From Alopecurus myosuroides (taxonomy: Eukaryota; Streptophyta; Magnoliopsida; Poales; Poaceae): 64,000 nucleotides of DNA. Positions 10,326-21,102 of this stretch are shown here, piece after piece. The stretch spans positions 31,669,523-31,733,522 of the forward strand of contig CM054061.1 in NCBI GenBank assembly GCA_028641055.1, read 5' to 3'. A model generated the notes under the pieces. It was not told the origin of the DNA. It saw only the letters and a program-made list of their open reading frames with translations, and made no database searches. The position numbers were made by a program, and so were the translations under genes. How positions within the stretch are numbered: position 1 is the stretch's first letter; each line of letters opens with the position of its first letter.

Positions 10326-11167
10326 ATGGAAAACAACAAAAATATGAGAGAACTTTATATCTTTATTTTGAGTTAGGACATGAAGTGTTTGAAGAGAAAA
10401 TTAAAAAACCTATGGAAGTTTGTTTGCATAATAGTGATAGCAATGTTATTAGTATGAATTCTTTGAACACCATTATTCCTAATGCTATGGAAAAGTATAA
10501 GCTTGGGGAAGCTAGTTTTGATGAATATGATATTTTTAGTCCCCCAAGCATGGATGAAAAAATTTACTTTGATGATACTTTGCCTCCAATATATGATGAT
10601 TATAATGATTGTGGTATTCTAGTTTCACCTGTTTACAATGATGAATATGATATTTTCAGTCCACCTACAATAGAGAAAAATATTTATTATGATTACAATA
10701 TGCCTCCTATATTTAATGATTATGGTGATGAGAATAATAATGATAGCAATTTTTTTGAATTTTCCCCCACTACTATTAATGAGAATGACTATGCTTATGT
10801 GGAGAGTAATAATTCTTTTATGCATGTGGCTCATGATAAGAATGTTTTATGTGATAATTATATTGTTAATTTCATTTATTATGCTATTGAAAGTTATTAT
10901 GAGCGAGGGAAACATAATTTTATGCATATCAACAATATTAAGTTTCCCCTCTTTATGTTTAAAATTTTAAAGTTGCACTTATTTTGCTTTCCTATGCTTG
11001 TTGCTTTGTGCTTTCATGACTTGTTTTTCTACAAGATTAATTTTCATAAGAAATGGGTTAGAATTAAATTTGTTTTATTTTTGCATCTTGATACTCTATT
11101 TTTCTTCAATTCATATTTCTCATATGAGCATCTTCTCAAATTATCATGCCTAGCTATAAGCCTTTAA
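10326..11167 (+). CDS. Accessory ORF of the Sabrina-like element, function unknown
   Basis: The reading frame ends at 11165-11167 and is open back into the LTR. The first in-frame ATG after the PBS is 10412, while an ATG at 10326 in another frame begins a peptide (MENNKNMREL) that fits the same protein after a frameshift, so the original start was probably 10326. The product is acidic and Asn/Asp/Tyr-rich. It contains an imperfect 40-residue repeat: YDIFSPPSMDEKIYFDD and YDIFSPPTIEKNIYYDY, 120 bp apart (from about 10527 and 10647). The C-terminal third is rich in Phe/Leu and may hold membrane-like segments. No retroviral motif is present. It is retained without gag-pol, so it may be useful to the element, but no function can be stated. 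Confidence 0.5.
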
Positions 11168-13814
11168 AGAAAAGCACTTCTTGGGAGATAACCCATGTTT
11201 TTATTTTGCATTGTTTTTCTCTGTTTTATTTGAGTCAAGGGGTTGTATACTTATATAGAAAATCTTTTGTATCTTTCTTTTCATGTTTTAGTAGTGTCAA
11301 GTAAAGTTTCTGACGAAAGTTGGAGTTGGTTTTCGGATTTCTGCGCAGAAAACAGATTTCTGTTGTCCACCGTAAAACATCGTATAAAATCTTGGAAGAT
11401 CAGAATGATCTGAAATGTTGTGTGCTTATTCCTCGGCCAATTCCACAACTTTTTTTAGTTGACCACTTTTTTATTTGAGTAACAAAGGATTTTCGGAAAA
11501 AAAGTCATCTTTACCTGCTGTTCTGTTTTGATAGATTTCTGCTAATAATTGCATTTGCCTCTTAATCTCTTTCTTTTGGTGTTCTTTTGAGAGAGTTTTA
11601 AAAGAATTTGTGACAGTAGCTAATATGTTTATGAGTGTTAGGATTTTTTTGAAACTGAACCATGTGAATTTATTATTTCGATTGCACTAACATTGCTAAT
11701 GAAGATTGTGAGAACTTTGGTGTGAAGGAAGTTTTCAAGGGTCAAGAGAAGAGGATGATATGACGTGATCAAGAAGAGTGAAGAGCCTAAGCTTGGGGAT
11801 TCCCCGGTGGTACATCCCAGCAAATTTCAAGAATAATCAAGCATCTAAGCTTGGGGATGCCCAAGGCATCCCCTTCTTCATCAACAATTTATCAGGTCAC
11901 TTCTAGTGAAATTATATTTTTATTCGGTGACATCTTATGTGCTTTACTTGGAGTGGTTTTTTTTTCTTTTAGTTTGTTTAGTTTTATTTGCTGTATTTTA
12001 TGATTGGGTCTTGTCATGCTTTTGTGGGAGAGAGACACACTCCGTTTTCATTGTTTAGAACTCTCTAGTTTTCATTCTTATTGTTCTGTGAGTGTTCACT
12101 TTTTGCTAGTACTGCGTTTAGCCTTTGTTTTCATGCAACTGTTATTCAGAGATGTTAATTTTAGTAGTGGTATGTGAGTAATCTCATTTGCTCGCTGTAG
12201 CATGTAGAGAATTATGGTTAAAACATATTTTGTATGGTGCTTGTTGAGAAAAGAAATTGCTGCTTGAAGTATAATTTATAACAGTGCACGCAGAAGCTTC
12301 TATAGACTGTGGCTAGAACTTTTTCATGCCATGCTAAAATGGTATTTTAGTTTTAAAGCCTTGTGGTTATTGAGTAGCATGAATAGCCTCAATTATCTGA
12401 GAGTATTTAATATGCCATTGAAAGATTCAGGAGTTCTTCTTGTCATAGTAAAGCATAAATTTATGGTATTCTCTTTCGAATGTTTTATTTGGTTCACTTC
12501 GCGCATGTTCACACCATGTTTATGACTATGAACCAGTCACGAATAGCCTCCATGATCATTTAGTTTTTCAACTTGTGATACCGCTTATGCTTTAATTAAT
12601 GATGTTTATGTCGCTATGCATGATTATGGCTCTTATGCTCTCTTGATTTGTCGCTCCCAGTCTTTTGCTAGCCTCCACCTGTACTGAGTATGAGCTCTAA
12701 TCGTGCATCCAACTCCCTAAAACCAAAGTTTTCCCACTATGTCCACCATACCTACCTACATGTGGTATTTAACTGCCACTCCAAGTAAATTGCTCATGTG
12801 CTACCTTTAAAAATTTCAAAATTACTCATGTTTTGTGTTCCTGTTTTTGCTCGTGAGGACGTCAATAGAGAATTTTTATCTCACTTGTTGATTTGATTTC
12901 ACACCCTGGACTAGTTGCTTCATCCGCTTATCCAAATGATAGAAGAGCTGGCAGCGGGGTGCCCATCCCCAAATTAATGCAAACAAATTCTCTTCACTAT
13001 TTTTGCCCCTGATTTATCAGTCAAAGCATAATTGTGTAAACAAAAGAGAAAGAGGGATGACCTTGTACCCAGATGCGTCTTCACATGGGAGTCGCTCTTG
13101 TGAATCAAGTTGGCTTGTGAAGTACATATTTTTCATTTACCATTTGTTGACATTAGCATACACCTCTCCTAAAATATAGACACTCCTCCATTTTATGTGA
13201 TTGTTGGCAGGAACCCAAGGATATGGTTAGCCATGGTTTGTGAAAGTTGGATGGGAGGAGTGTCAAACTTTTAATATCTCTGTTTAATAAAATAAAAATC
13301 TCTAGCACATGAGTGATCCCTGCTTCCCTCCGTGAAGGACCTTTCTTTTACTTTTATGTTGAGTCTCCATCTTCTAACTTTATGCACAGTTGAGAGAGTA
13401 TTTTTGCCATTCCGAGTTTCATGTGCATTTGTCCCATAAACATCATTAATTGATTCATGATGTGCTATTGTTTGTTCTCAAATTATTTTCTCTAGTCTTC
13501 CTCATGAACTTTGAAGGTGTCCTGGCATTTATGTTTTGCCCCAGTCTTAAGGACTAGAGAAATACCACTTTGCATGCTTTCTCTATACTTGAAACAAACG
13601 TATATCTTTCTTTGTATTATTATTCACGATCTTTAATTTGAGATACTCCTCGTGATGCAAAGTGATTTATATGCTTTATTAATAAAGTTCTATTTCTCTT
13701 GTTTGCGTATAAAGTTCTATGATCTCAGCTTACATATGCTTTTATATTATGATGCTCAATTTTATGTTAGTAGCATGTCAGCTCAGAAATGATTTTTTTA
13801 TCGTTTACCTGAAC
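11168..13814 (+). other. Non-coding interior of the Sabrina-like element
   Basis: I see no long frame here. It holds two internal copies of the polypurine-tract motif, TAAGCTTGGGGAT at 11788-11800 and TAAGCTTGGGGATGC at 11846-11860. The second makes a hairpin with 9-bp arms (GGGGATGCC at 11853-11861, GGCATCCCC at 11865-11873). The last ~500 bp match the inverted element at 15882-16404. Confidence 0.65.
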
Positions 13815-13830
13815 TAAGCTTGGGGATGCT
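13815..13830 (+). other. Polypurine tract of the Sabrina-like element
   Basis: TAAGCTTGGGGATGCT lies directly before the 3' LTR. This is where plus-strand DNA synthesis would start. The same motif in reverse stands at 15882-15896 next to the LTR of the inverted relative. Confidence 0.75.
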
Positions 13831-15436
13831 TCATACGTCTCCAACGTATCTATAATTTCTGATGCTCCATGATGATATTATGCCAATTGGTACGTGTTTT
13901 CTCCCTTATTTATAGCATTTTTACACGTTTTCCGGGACTAACCTATTAACAAGATGCCAATTGCCAGTTCCCTGTTTTATGTTGTTTTTAGTTTCGGAAA
14001 AGTTGTTCTGGAAATATTCTCGGAATTGGAAAATTCGAAAGCCAGAAGTCTCGGAAGCTTCCAGAAGTCCCGAAGAGCCTTGGATGGGGGCCACAGGGTG
14101 GCCACACCATGGTGTGGCGCGGGTTCCCCTGGCCGCGCCACCTGGTGGTGTGGGCCCCCTGGCCATCCACCGCATTTGCCCTTTCGCCTATTTATACTCT
14201 CCCGAGGGAAAACCCTAAAAGAATCGACCTTTTTCACAAAATACATCTGTAGCTCTGCCGCCGCCACCGACAAGTTTTGAGGGACAGAACTCTGTTCTAG
14301 CACCCTGCCGGGACGGGGAAGTGCCCCCGGAACAATCTCCATCGACTCCGCCGCCATCTCCATCCTCGTTGTTGTCTCCTATGATGAGGAGGGAGTAGTT
14401 CTCCCCCAAGGCCGAGGCCTCTACCGGTAGCTATGTGGTTCATCTCTCTCTCCCATGGTGTGATCTATATGTGTCGTGAGATTTGTAATCTAGTTGAATT
14501 CGTAGATGTTATTCTTCATCTTTTGCTACTCAAGTGCTTTATTAAGATGAACTTTGGAGTCACCTTGTCCCGTGGTGTCAAGGTGACACTGTGCACATCG
14601 TGTGTTTCTCCTCTATGAATTGTGGTGTTTGTTTAGTACCATCTAGGGCGCTCATAGTGACAGCGTGGGGTTAACTAGACATGTGAATGCTTACTTTAAG
14701 GAATGCTTTTTGCAGCCCTACTAAATGATTAATGTTCATTATTTGTTATGAGATCTCTGTAAACGCTTTGATCACGGTGTAAAGGTGACAGTGTGTGCAT
14801 CGTGTGGTTTAGCACTATATTTACATTTTGTGTTGGATAACCCTATGAAATTGTGGTGTTTCTGTGGACCCATCTTGGTCCCATGGTGATAGCATGGGGG
14901 TTACTTAGTTTGGAAAGTGCTTACTCTGAGGAGTGTTGTTAAAGCCCTACGCATGGATTGGTGTTGTTATTCGACCGGAGAGTGGTTAAGAGTAGCATAG
15001 TGAAGATAAGATGTCTAGTAATTCAATTATGTGATCATTGTTGAGAGTGTCGTCTAGTGAAAGTAGGATCCCTAGACCTTATTTCCAAGCATTGAAACAC
15101 CTTTTTCCGCGTGTTCTGCTACATGTTTGCTTTCTTCCATGTTTATTTCAGATTGCTATTATTACTTATAACCATCTATATTACTCGCATTTCACTATCT
15201 CTTCGCCGAACTAGTGCACCTATATACCGGACAAGTATATTGGGTGTGTTGGGGACACAAGAGACTTCTTGTATCTTAATTGGAGGATGGCTTGAGAGGG
15301 ATATCTTTGACCTCTACATCCCTGAGTTCGACAAACCTTGGGTGATCAACTTAAGGGAAACTTGCTGTTGTTCTACAAACCTCTGCACTTGGAGGCCCAA
15401 CATTGTCTACAAGAAAAGTAGCGTGTGTAGACATCA
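13831..15436 (+). repeat. 3' LTR of the Sabrina-like element
   Basis: It starts TCATACGTCTCC (second base C instead of the usual G) and ends GTAGACATCA, then the TSD ACGAT. It aligns along its whole length with 8580-10188. Confidence 0.9.
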
Positions 15437-15441
15437 ACGAT

Positions 15442-15881
15442 GATAGCGGCTACAGAACTTTTCATGGATGGAGGCTCAGGTATTTATGGTTTTCCTGAGA
15501 AGGCGTGTCTAAAGGAGAAAGAGCGATGTCGGTGGGCGCCCGAGGAGCCCACACCACCTTGTGGCGCGGCGAGGTGGGCCACGCCACCCTATGGTGTGGC
15601 CACTCTGTGCCCCCATTGGGTCTCCTCTGCACTCTGTGTACGTGACAGAAAAATAGGCCCCTATGATTATCTTTCGTTCAATTCCGAGAAAATTTCCAGA
15701 ACAACTTTTCTGATAGAAAAAACACCATAAAATAGGAAGTGGTGCTGTGTTATCTTGTTAATAGGTTAGTCCCAGGAAATTCATAAAAAATGGTATAAAG
15801 TGTAAAAAACATGTAGCAATTGGCATGAAAACAACATGGAATATGAGAAAGTATAGATACGTTTGAGACGTATCAAGCATC
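15442..15881 (-). mobile_element. Right part of the split 3' LTR of the minus-strand Sabrina-like element
   Basis: The minus strand starts TGATACGTCTCAAACG at 15881. It continues, after removal of 8580-15441, into 8579-7395. A CCACACCA/GGTGTGG-rich block near 15540-15600 matches the equivalent GC-rich part of the other LTRs. Confidence 0.75.
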
Positions 15882-16404
15882 CCCAAGTTTAGTTCTACTC
15901 GTCCTTGAGTAGGTAAAACGCTAAAAACAAAAGAATTTTTGAGGTGACATGGTACCAACATAATCTTGATCATCATATTTGTAAAAGCAATTGTGAGCTG
16001 GATCAAAGTACTCTAAACATAAGCATGATAGATATAATTTCAACAATGTAAATTTAGCAACCTTGTTATAACGTGAAAGGTAACACACACAAAGGATCAT
16101 GAATAATGATTCACTGAAATATATATGTTTGATTCGGGCATAAAGAAAACATAGCAAAGTGGTATTCTGCTTTTCCTTAAAAGGAGAGCAAAATATAAAT
16201 GGCAGGTACCTTCAATGTTCAAGTGGTGACTAGAAACAAGCAATTTTAGAACAAGTAATATCACATCATGAATCAATCAATAATAAATCTTGGGACTGAT
16301 GAACATTATTATACTCAGGATGACAACTATGCTCTTTTAATTCTGCATAAAGTTAGAAGATGAAGACTCAACATAAAATTAAAAAAAAGGCCCTTCGTAG
16401 AGGT
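15882..16404 (-). mobile_element. 3' end of the interior of the minus-strand Sabrina-like element
   Basis: The reverse polypurine tract (AGCATCCCCAAGTTTAG, 15882-15898) is followed by ~500 bp matching, on the minus strand, the last part of the interior at 13330-13814. The remainder of this element does not reappear after 22616, so the composite at 16405-22616 sits at a rearranged border. No gene. Confidence 0.7.
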
Positions 16405-17899
16405 TGATACGTCCATTTTCCATCACTATTTATATTGTTATTTTCTGTTATTCTTCGATATATTTCATGTTATCATACATTACTTATGTTATTTCATCTT
16501 ATTTTCCATGTTTAATAGTTATGGGAGAAAAACACCGGGACTAGAAATCTGATGGAAAAAAGCACCGTCGACATACCCTATTTCAGAAGATCGGAAGATG
16601 AAGGGGGTATAGAAGAAGTCTTAGATGTCCCGAGGAGGAAGCCAGCCAGAGGGGGCCACCAGGGGCCCACACCACCCGGTGGCACGCCCCCGTCTGGCCG
16701 CGGCTGGGGTGTTCTGGCCCCCTTGGCCCACCTATGGGTTCCCCCTTCCACGTACTTGACCGCCAGGGAACCCTAAGCGCTAGAACATCATCGAAGAAAT
16801 ATTCCGCCGCCGCCTCGGGGCAGAAAAGAACAGAGAGAGAAAATATCTCCGACAGGGAGAAATCTACTGGGGAAAGTCCTCCTCGGAGAGGGGAAACCTT
16901 CGCCATCGTCACCGTCATCACTTCGGGCATCATCAAGATCATCATCATCATCGTCGTCGTCATCACCAGCACCATCACCATCTCTGTCCACCTTCATCCC
17001 TCCGTAACAATTATGGGTCTTTCCGTTGTTTTCCACTAGATCTCTCTCCTGGTGTGGATTACTTGTTAGTAGTTGATGCTTGTGATATTTATCGGTGTTT
17101 ACACTTTATGACCATATTGTTATTATCCATAATATCACCTCTGATTATGATCCCTATGATGTCTTTTGAGTTGTTCGTTTAGTTCTTGGGGACATGGGAG
17201 ATGTCATGATGTTATTAGTGGAATTATGTTGAAGTGATATCTTGTGGTTTGATATTTAAGTTGTGGTGCTATTCTTCTAGTGGTGTCATGTGAACATCGA
17301 CTACATGGTACTTCACCTTTGTGGGCCTAGGAGGATGCATTGTGTATTTGTCTACTAATTGTTGGGTTTCCGGAGTGACAGAAACCGAAACCCCTGTTAG
17401 GAAACCAATGCACGAGTGAGTGTAGGATCCCGGAGTTTTAAGGTTGTGGTTACATTATCTTAATTACTTTCTTGTATTTGCGGATGCTTACGAGGGTTAT
17501 AATCACAAGTATCTATTTGTCCTAGTTGGGCGGTGCATTAGCATAGGTTCAAACACACAACACCTATCGAACCAATAAATATTAATCAACCTTATGAAAC
17601 GAAAGCACTTGACGAAGTTCCCATGTGTCCTCGAGAACGTTTAGTCACAAAAAGTAAAACAACTGGCTTGTCCTTCGCTCCAAAAAGGATTGGGACACTC
17701 GCTTCAATTATATTTACTATCTTCTACTTACTCGCAATTCATTTATCTTCTATATAAAAAACAACCAACAACTTGTCTGCTAATGGTACAGTGAATCATC
17801 TATCCAACCTGCTTGTCAACACCTTCTGATCCTCGTTGGGTTCGACACTCTTATTTATCGAAAGTACTATGATACATGCCCTATACTTTTGGGTCATCA
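16405..17899 (+). mobile_element. 5' LTR of the plus-strand Athila-type half element
   Basis: It starts TGATACGTCCATTTTCC and ends GGGTCATCA, followed by a PBS. An ATC/GTC trinucleotide-rich tract lies near 16900-16990. The inverted relative is 21103-22616. The left flanking pentamer GAGGT does not match the right flank of the composite (ACCCA). Confidence 0.8.
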
Positions 17900-17910
17900 A
17901 GAATATTTTA

Positions 17911-17928
17911 TGGCGCCATTACCGGGGA
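17911..17928 (+). other. Primer binding site, plus-strand Athila-type half element
   Basis: TGGCGCCATTACCGGGGA begins 11 bases after the LTR end at 17899. Confidence 0.75.
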
Positions 17929-18013
17929 GTGAAGCGTTATTGTAAGTGGAATTGCTAAGAGAAACTTTTACTGTGAGTGTTGTTTTCATTTCTATCTACT
18001 GATTTATTTCATT

Positions 18014-18516
18014 ATGGAGAATTCTTTTGGTTCTCTGATTAGGGGTACTACTACTATTACTGCTAGGGTAGTAGGTGACCATTTTCTCTTTATTGGGCGT
18101 GTTATGGATAAGTGCTATTGAAGATGGAATTGTCCATCCCGGTGATCATTTTCTCTTTATACATGAATTATGCGAGTTATTCAGGTGTGCAGGTATTACA
18201 ACGGATCAAGTTGAAAGGAAATTATTCTCTTTACCGCTGAAAGGAAGAGCCGCTGAATGGTTTAAATTTCTATAGAATGGTCCATCTATTGTATGGGAGG
18301 AAATTATAGCTCTCTTTTATTCTAAATTCTATCCTCCCATTGAGATTCATAAAGAACAGGATCAAATATATAATTTATGGCCTCATGATGTAGAGAGTAT
18401 TGCCCAAGTTTGGGGAGAATGAAGTTATTAATGCTTAAATGTCCTGTTCATGAGGTCCCGAGTAATATTGTTATCAATAATTTTATGCAAGGATTTCTCT
18501 TCATGATAACTATTTA
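18014..18516 (+). pseudogene. N-terminal gag remnant, plus-strand half element
   Basis: It starts at ATG 18014 (MENSFGSLIRGTTT), then is broken by frameshifts and stops. Recognisable pieces are VHPGDHFLFIHELCELFRC, LKGRAAEWFKFL and FYSKFYPPIEI, up to WGE-stop near 18411-18423. The same pieces occur in the minus-strand copy at 20547-20987. This is the capsid half of an Athila-type gag (Retrotrans_gag-like). An ATG 43 codons upstream of a similar block in the other copy supports this start. Confidence 0.7.
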
Positions 18517-19520
18517 TTGGATCCTTCTTGTTCTGGATCATTCAAACTTATGAAGGAAGAAGCTAAATGGGTCTGTCCTGATCGTATTCATGAAAATACT
18601 AAAGGATGGGAGAATGACAAAGGTAGAAAGTCAAGTATAAATTACGATTATGAATGCATTAAATCTTTTACGAGAACTGATGATTTGTATAATGTTAGTG
18701 TTGTTTGTGGTATTGATTCTCAAATATTTGCAAATTGTCTTAAAGCCTTTGCTTCCTATCTTGATATTCCTAAAAAGGAGTATCACAAATATCATGCACC
18801 TTATAAAGATATTGTTCCTGCAAGAAATATAGTAGTGCATGCTATTAATCCTGATGTTCTTGAGCCTTATATTGAGAAAATACCTTTCCCTGCTAAGGTA
18901 AAAGAACACTCTATTGTATCTAGTGTTGTTAATAAGAGCATAGAGAAATCCATTGAACCCGATGAACAAATACCTTTTGAACCTGTGGTAGCAATAGTAA
19001 AATACCTTGTTTGTGGAAATGTTGCGGATGAACATATTGTTTTAGAGGATGCTTCTAATATTGTTTCCCATCCTCATGGACCTAAGAACACTAGTGTTCC
19101 TGTGCTTTCTGTTAAGATTGGTGATCATTGCTATTATGGTTTATGTGATATTGGTGCAAGTTCTAGTGCTATTCCTTATGAGCTTTATAAAGAAATTATG
19201 CATGAAATTGGTTCTTGTGAGCTTGAAGATATTGATGTGGTTATTCAGCTTGCTAATAGAGAAACTGCTTTTTCGATTGGCATTGTTAGAGATGTGGAAG
19301 TTTTATGTGGTAAAACTAAATATCTCAATGATTTTCTAGTATTGGGCAAAGCTGCTAGTAAAACTTGTCCTATTATTTTTGGTATACTAGTATTGAACAC
19401 TTGTGGTGCTATCATAGATTGTAAGAGGGAAAAGATATTGACTAAATTTGATGGAAAATCTTATGAGTTCAATTTCTCCAAATTTTCTAGAGCACCTTAT
19501 CAATGTGAATTGCGTAATGA
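18517..19520 (+). pseudogene. C-terminal gag and aspartic protease, plus-strand half element
   Basis: The frame from 18517 starts DPSCSGSFKLMKEEAKW, continues IHENTKGWENDKGRKS, then IPFPAKVKEHSIVSSV and a protease region with YYGLCDIGASSSAIPYELY. The catalytic Asp codon is at 19147-19149. The family-like text ends with KILTKFDGKSYEFNFSKFSR near 19490. The open frame runs on to 20232, but after about 19520 it is antisense to the inverted RT and gag and is meaningless. A one-base frameshift separates it from 18014-18516. The protease would have cut the polyprotein. Confidence 0.75.
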
Positions 19521-19945
19521 AAATTGTAGAGAAATCTTTAATAAAACTCCTATAACAACCAGCATGACCAAGAACACTATGAATACCATTAACATCCCTG
19601 GGACATGGCATTTTCTCTCTTGCTTCCACTTTAGCTCTGCCAACTTCAATACCTCTTTCAGAAATTTTATGTCCAAGAACAATTCCTTCATTTACCATAA
19701 AGTGGCATTTCTCCCAATTAAGAACAAGATTAGTTTGCTCACATCTCTGCAAAACTTTATAAAGATTGTGCAAGCATTTATCAAAAGAAGTTCCTTAGAC
19801 GGAGATATCGCCCATGATTACTTCCACAATTTATTCATAAAAACCATGAAAAATAGCAGACATGCATCTTTGAAACGTAGCAGGAGCATTACACAAACCA
19901 AAAGACATACGTCTATAAGCATAAGTTCCATAAGGTCTTTAATTT
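19520..19945 (-). pseudogene. Fragment of Athila-type reverse transcriptase, minus-strand half element
   Basis: Minus-strand reading from about 19938: YGTYAYRRMSFGLCNAPATF, an in-frame stop, the catalytic box region, SFDKCLHNLYKVLQRCEQ, LVLNWEKCHFMVNEGIVLGH and a truncated FIKDFS near 19530. The catalytic box near 19805-19815 reads IMGD, with the first of the two catalytic aspartates gone, and another stop follows. It is joined directly to gag at 19945 by an internal deletion that removed the protease and the start of RT. It ends at the inversion joint near 19520. Confidence 0.8.
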
Positions 19946-20559
19946 TCAGAGACAAGGTCTTTAACTATGGCTACTATAGGTTCTACAGTTATTTGTTCAT
20001 AAGGTTTAATAAATTTCTTTATACTTTTCTTAACCACACTAGCTATAATAGAATGTTCCTTTACCTTAGCAGGGGAAGGCATTTTCTCAATATAAGGTTC
20101 AGGCACAACAAGATTAAGAGTATGAACTTCTATGGTTCTAGCAGGAAAACAATTAACAATATCATTATAAGGTGCATAATACGTGTTCGACTCCTTTTTA
20201 GGAATATCAATATAGGAAGAAAAGACCTTTAAACAATTTGCAAAGATTTGAGAGTCAAGACCATAAAGACCACTAACATTATAGAAACCATCGGTTCCCA
20301 TAAAAGATTTAATGCATTCATAATCATAATTACCTGACTTTCTACCTTTGTCATTCTCCCATCCTTCAGTATTTTCTTGAATATGGTCAAGAAGGTCCCA
20401 TCTAGCTCCTCCTTTCATACGTGTGAATGATCCAGAACAAGAAGCATCCAATAAATCCTTATCATGAAGAGAAAGCCTTGCATAAAAATAATTGATAACA
20501 ATATTAATGGGGAGCTCATGAACGGGACGTTTAAGCATTAGTAACTTCATTCTCCCCAA
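19939..20559 (-). pseudogene. C-terminal gag segment, minus-strand half element
   Basis: The minus-strand frame (LLMLKRPVHELPINIV, DASCSGSFTRMKGGARWDLL, IQENTEGWENDKGRKSG, KMPSPAKVKEHSIIASV) is the counterpart of 18517-19060 on the plus strand. It ends VAIVKDLVSEN-stop at 19939 where a deletion joins it to RT. It is shifted by one base relative to 20547-20987. Confidence 0.75.
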
Positions 20560-20987
20560 GCTTGGGCAATACTCTCTCCATCATGAGGCCATAAATTATA
20601 TATTTGGTTCCGATCTTTATTAATCTCACTCGGAGGATAGAATTTAGAATAAAATAGAGGTAAAATTTCGTCCCATCCAATAGATTGACCATTCTTTAGC
20701 ATTTTAAACCATTCCGCGACTCTGCCCTTCAGTGATAAAGGGAATAATTTCCTCTTAATTTGGTCCATTGTAATACCTACACACTTAAATAACTCACATA
20801 ATTCATGTATAAAGAGTAAATGATCACCGGGATGGACAGTTCCATGTCCAAAATAGCAGTTATCCATAACACGTCTAGAAATTTTCATAGGTATTTTAAA
20901 AGGATCAAATTGAGTAGATAGAGGGTCATCTACTACATTAAAAGTAGCAGTAGTACTCCTAAATAGAGAGCCATATGGACTCTCCAT
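20547..20987 (-). pseudogene. N-terminal gag segment (capsid), minus-strand half element
   Basis: It starts at ATG 20987 (MESPYGSLFRSTTATF) and reads HPGDHLLFIHELCELFKC, LKGRVAEWFKMLKNGQ and FYSKFYPPSEINKDRN, to WGE-stop at 20547. This is the better preserved of the two gag N termini in the composite. The next gag part follows in another frame, with the shift at the same TTGGGGAGAATGAAG as in the plus-strand copy. Confidence 0.78.
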
Positions 20988-21073
20988 AATAAAATAAAGC
21001 AGCAGACAGAAAGAAAAACAGCACACATAGTAAAAGTTTCTCTTACCAATTCCACTTACCAATAGCCCTTGAC

Positions 21074-21091
21074 TCCCTAGCAACGGTGCCA
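21074..21091 (-). other. Primer binding site, minus-strand half element
   Basis: The minus strand reads TGGCACCGTTGCTAGGGA, 11 bases from the LTR border at 21103. Confidence 0.75.
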
Positions 21092-21102
21092 GAAAATAGT
21101 CT

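Larger units (their letters stand above)
8580..15436 (+). mobile_element. Complete non-autonomous Sabrina-like LTR retrotransposon (6,857 bp)
   Basis: Two LTRs of 1,609 and 1,606 bp, a PBS, one accessory frame, a long non-coding interior and a polypurine tract are present. The target-site duplication ACGAT is perfect (8575-8579 and 15437-15441). There is no gag, protease, RT or integrase, so it would depend on proteins of a related Athila-type element. In the first ~350 bp the LTRs differ at several percent of positions, so it is older than the two chromoviruses in this window. The family name is from recognition only. Confidence 0.9.

Noticed and set aside
16903..16990. ATC/GTC-rich tract as a microsatellite or CRISPR-like array
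   Set aside because: It is an imperfect trinucleotide run within an LTR and also present in the inverted LTR; no repeat-spacer structure.
19521..20232. C-terminal extension of the plus-strand frame starting at 18517
   Set aside because: After about 19520 it reads the antisense strand of the inverted RT and gag; the text is low-complexity and the open frame is accidental.
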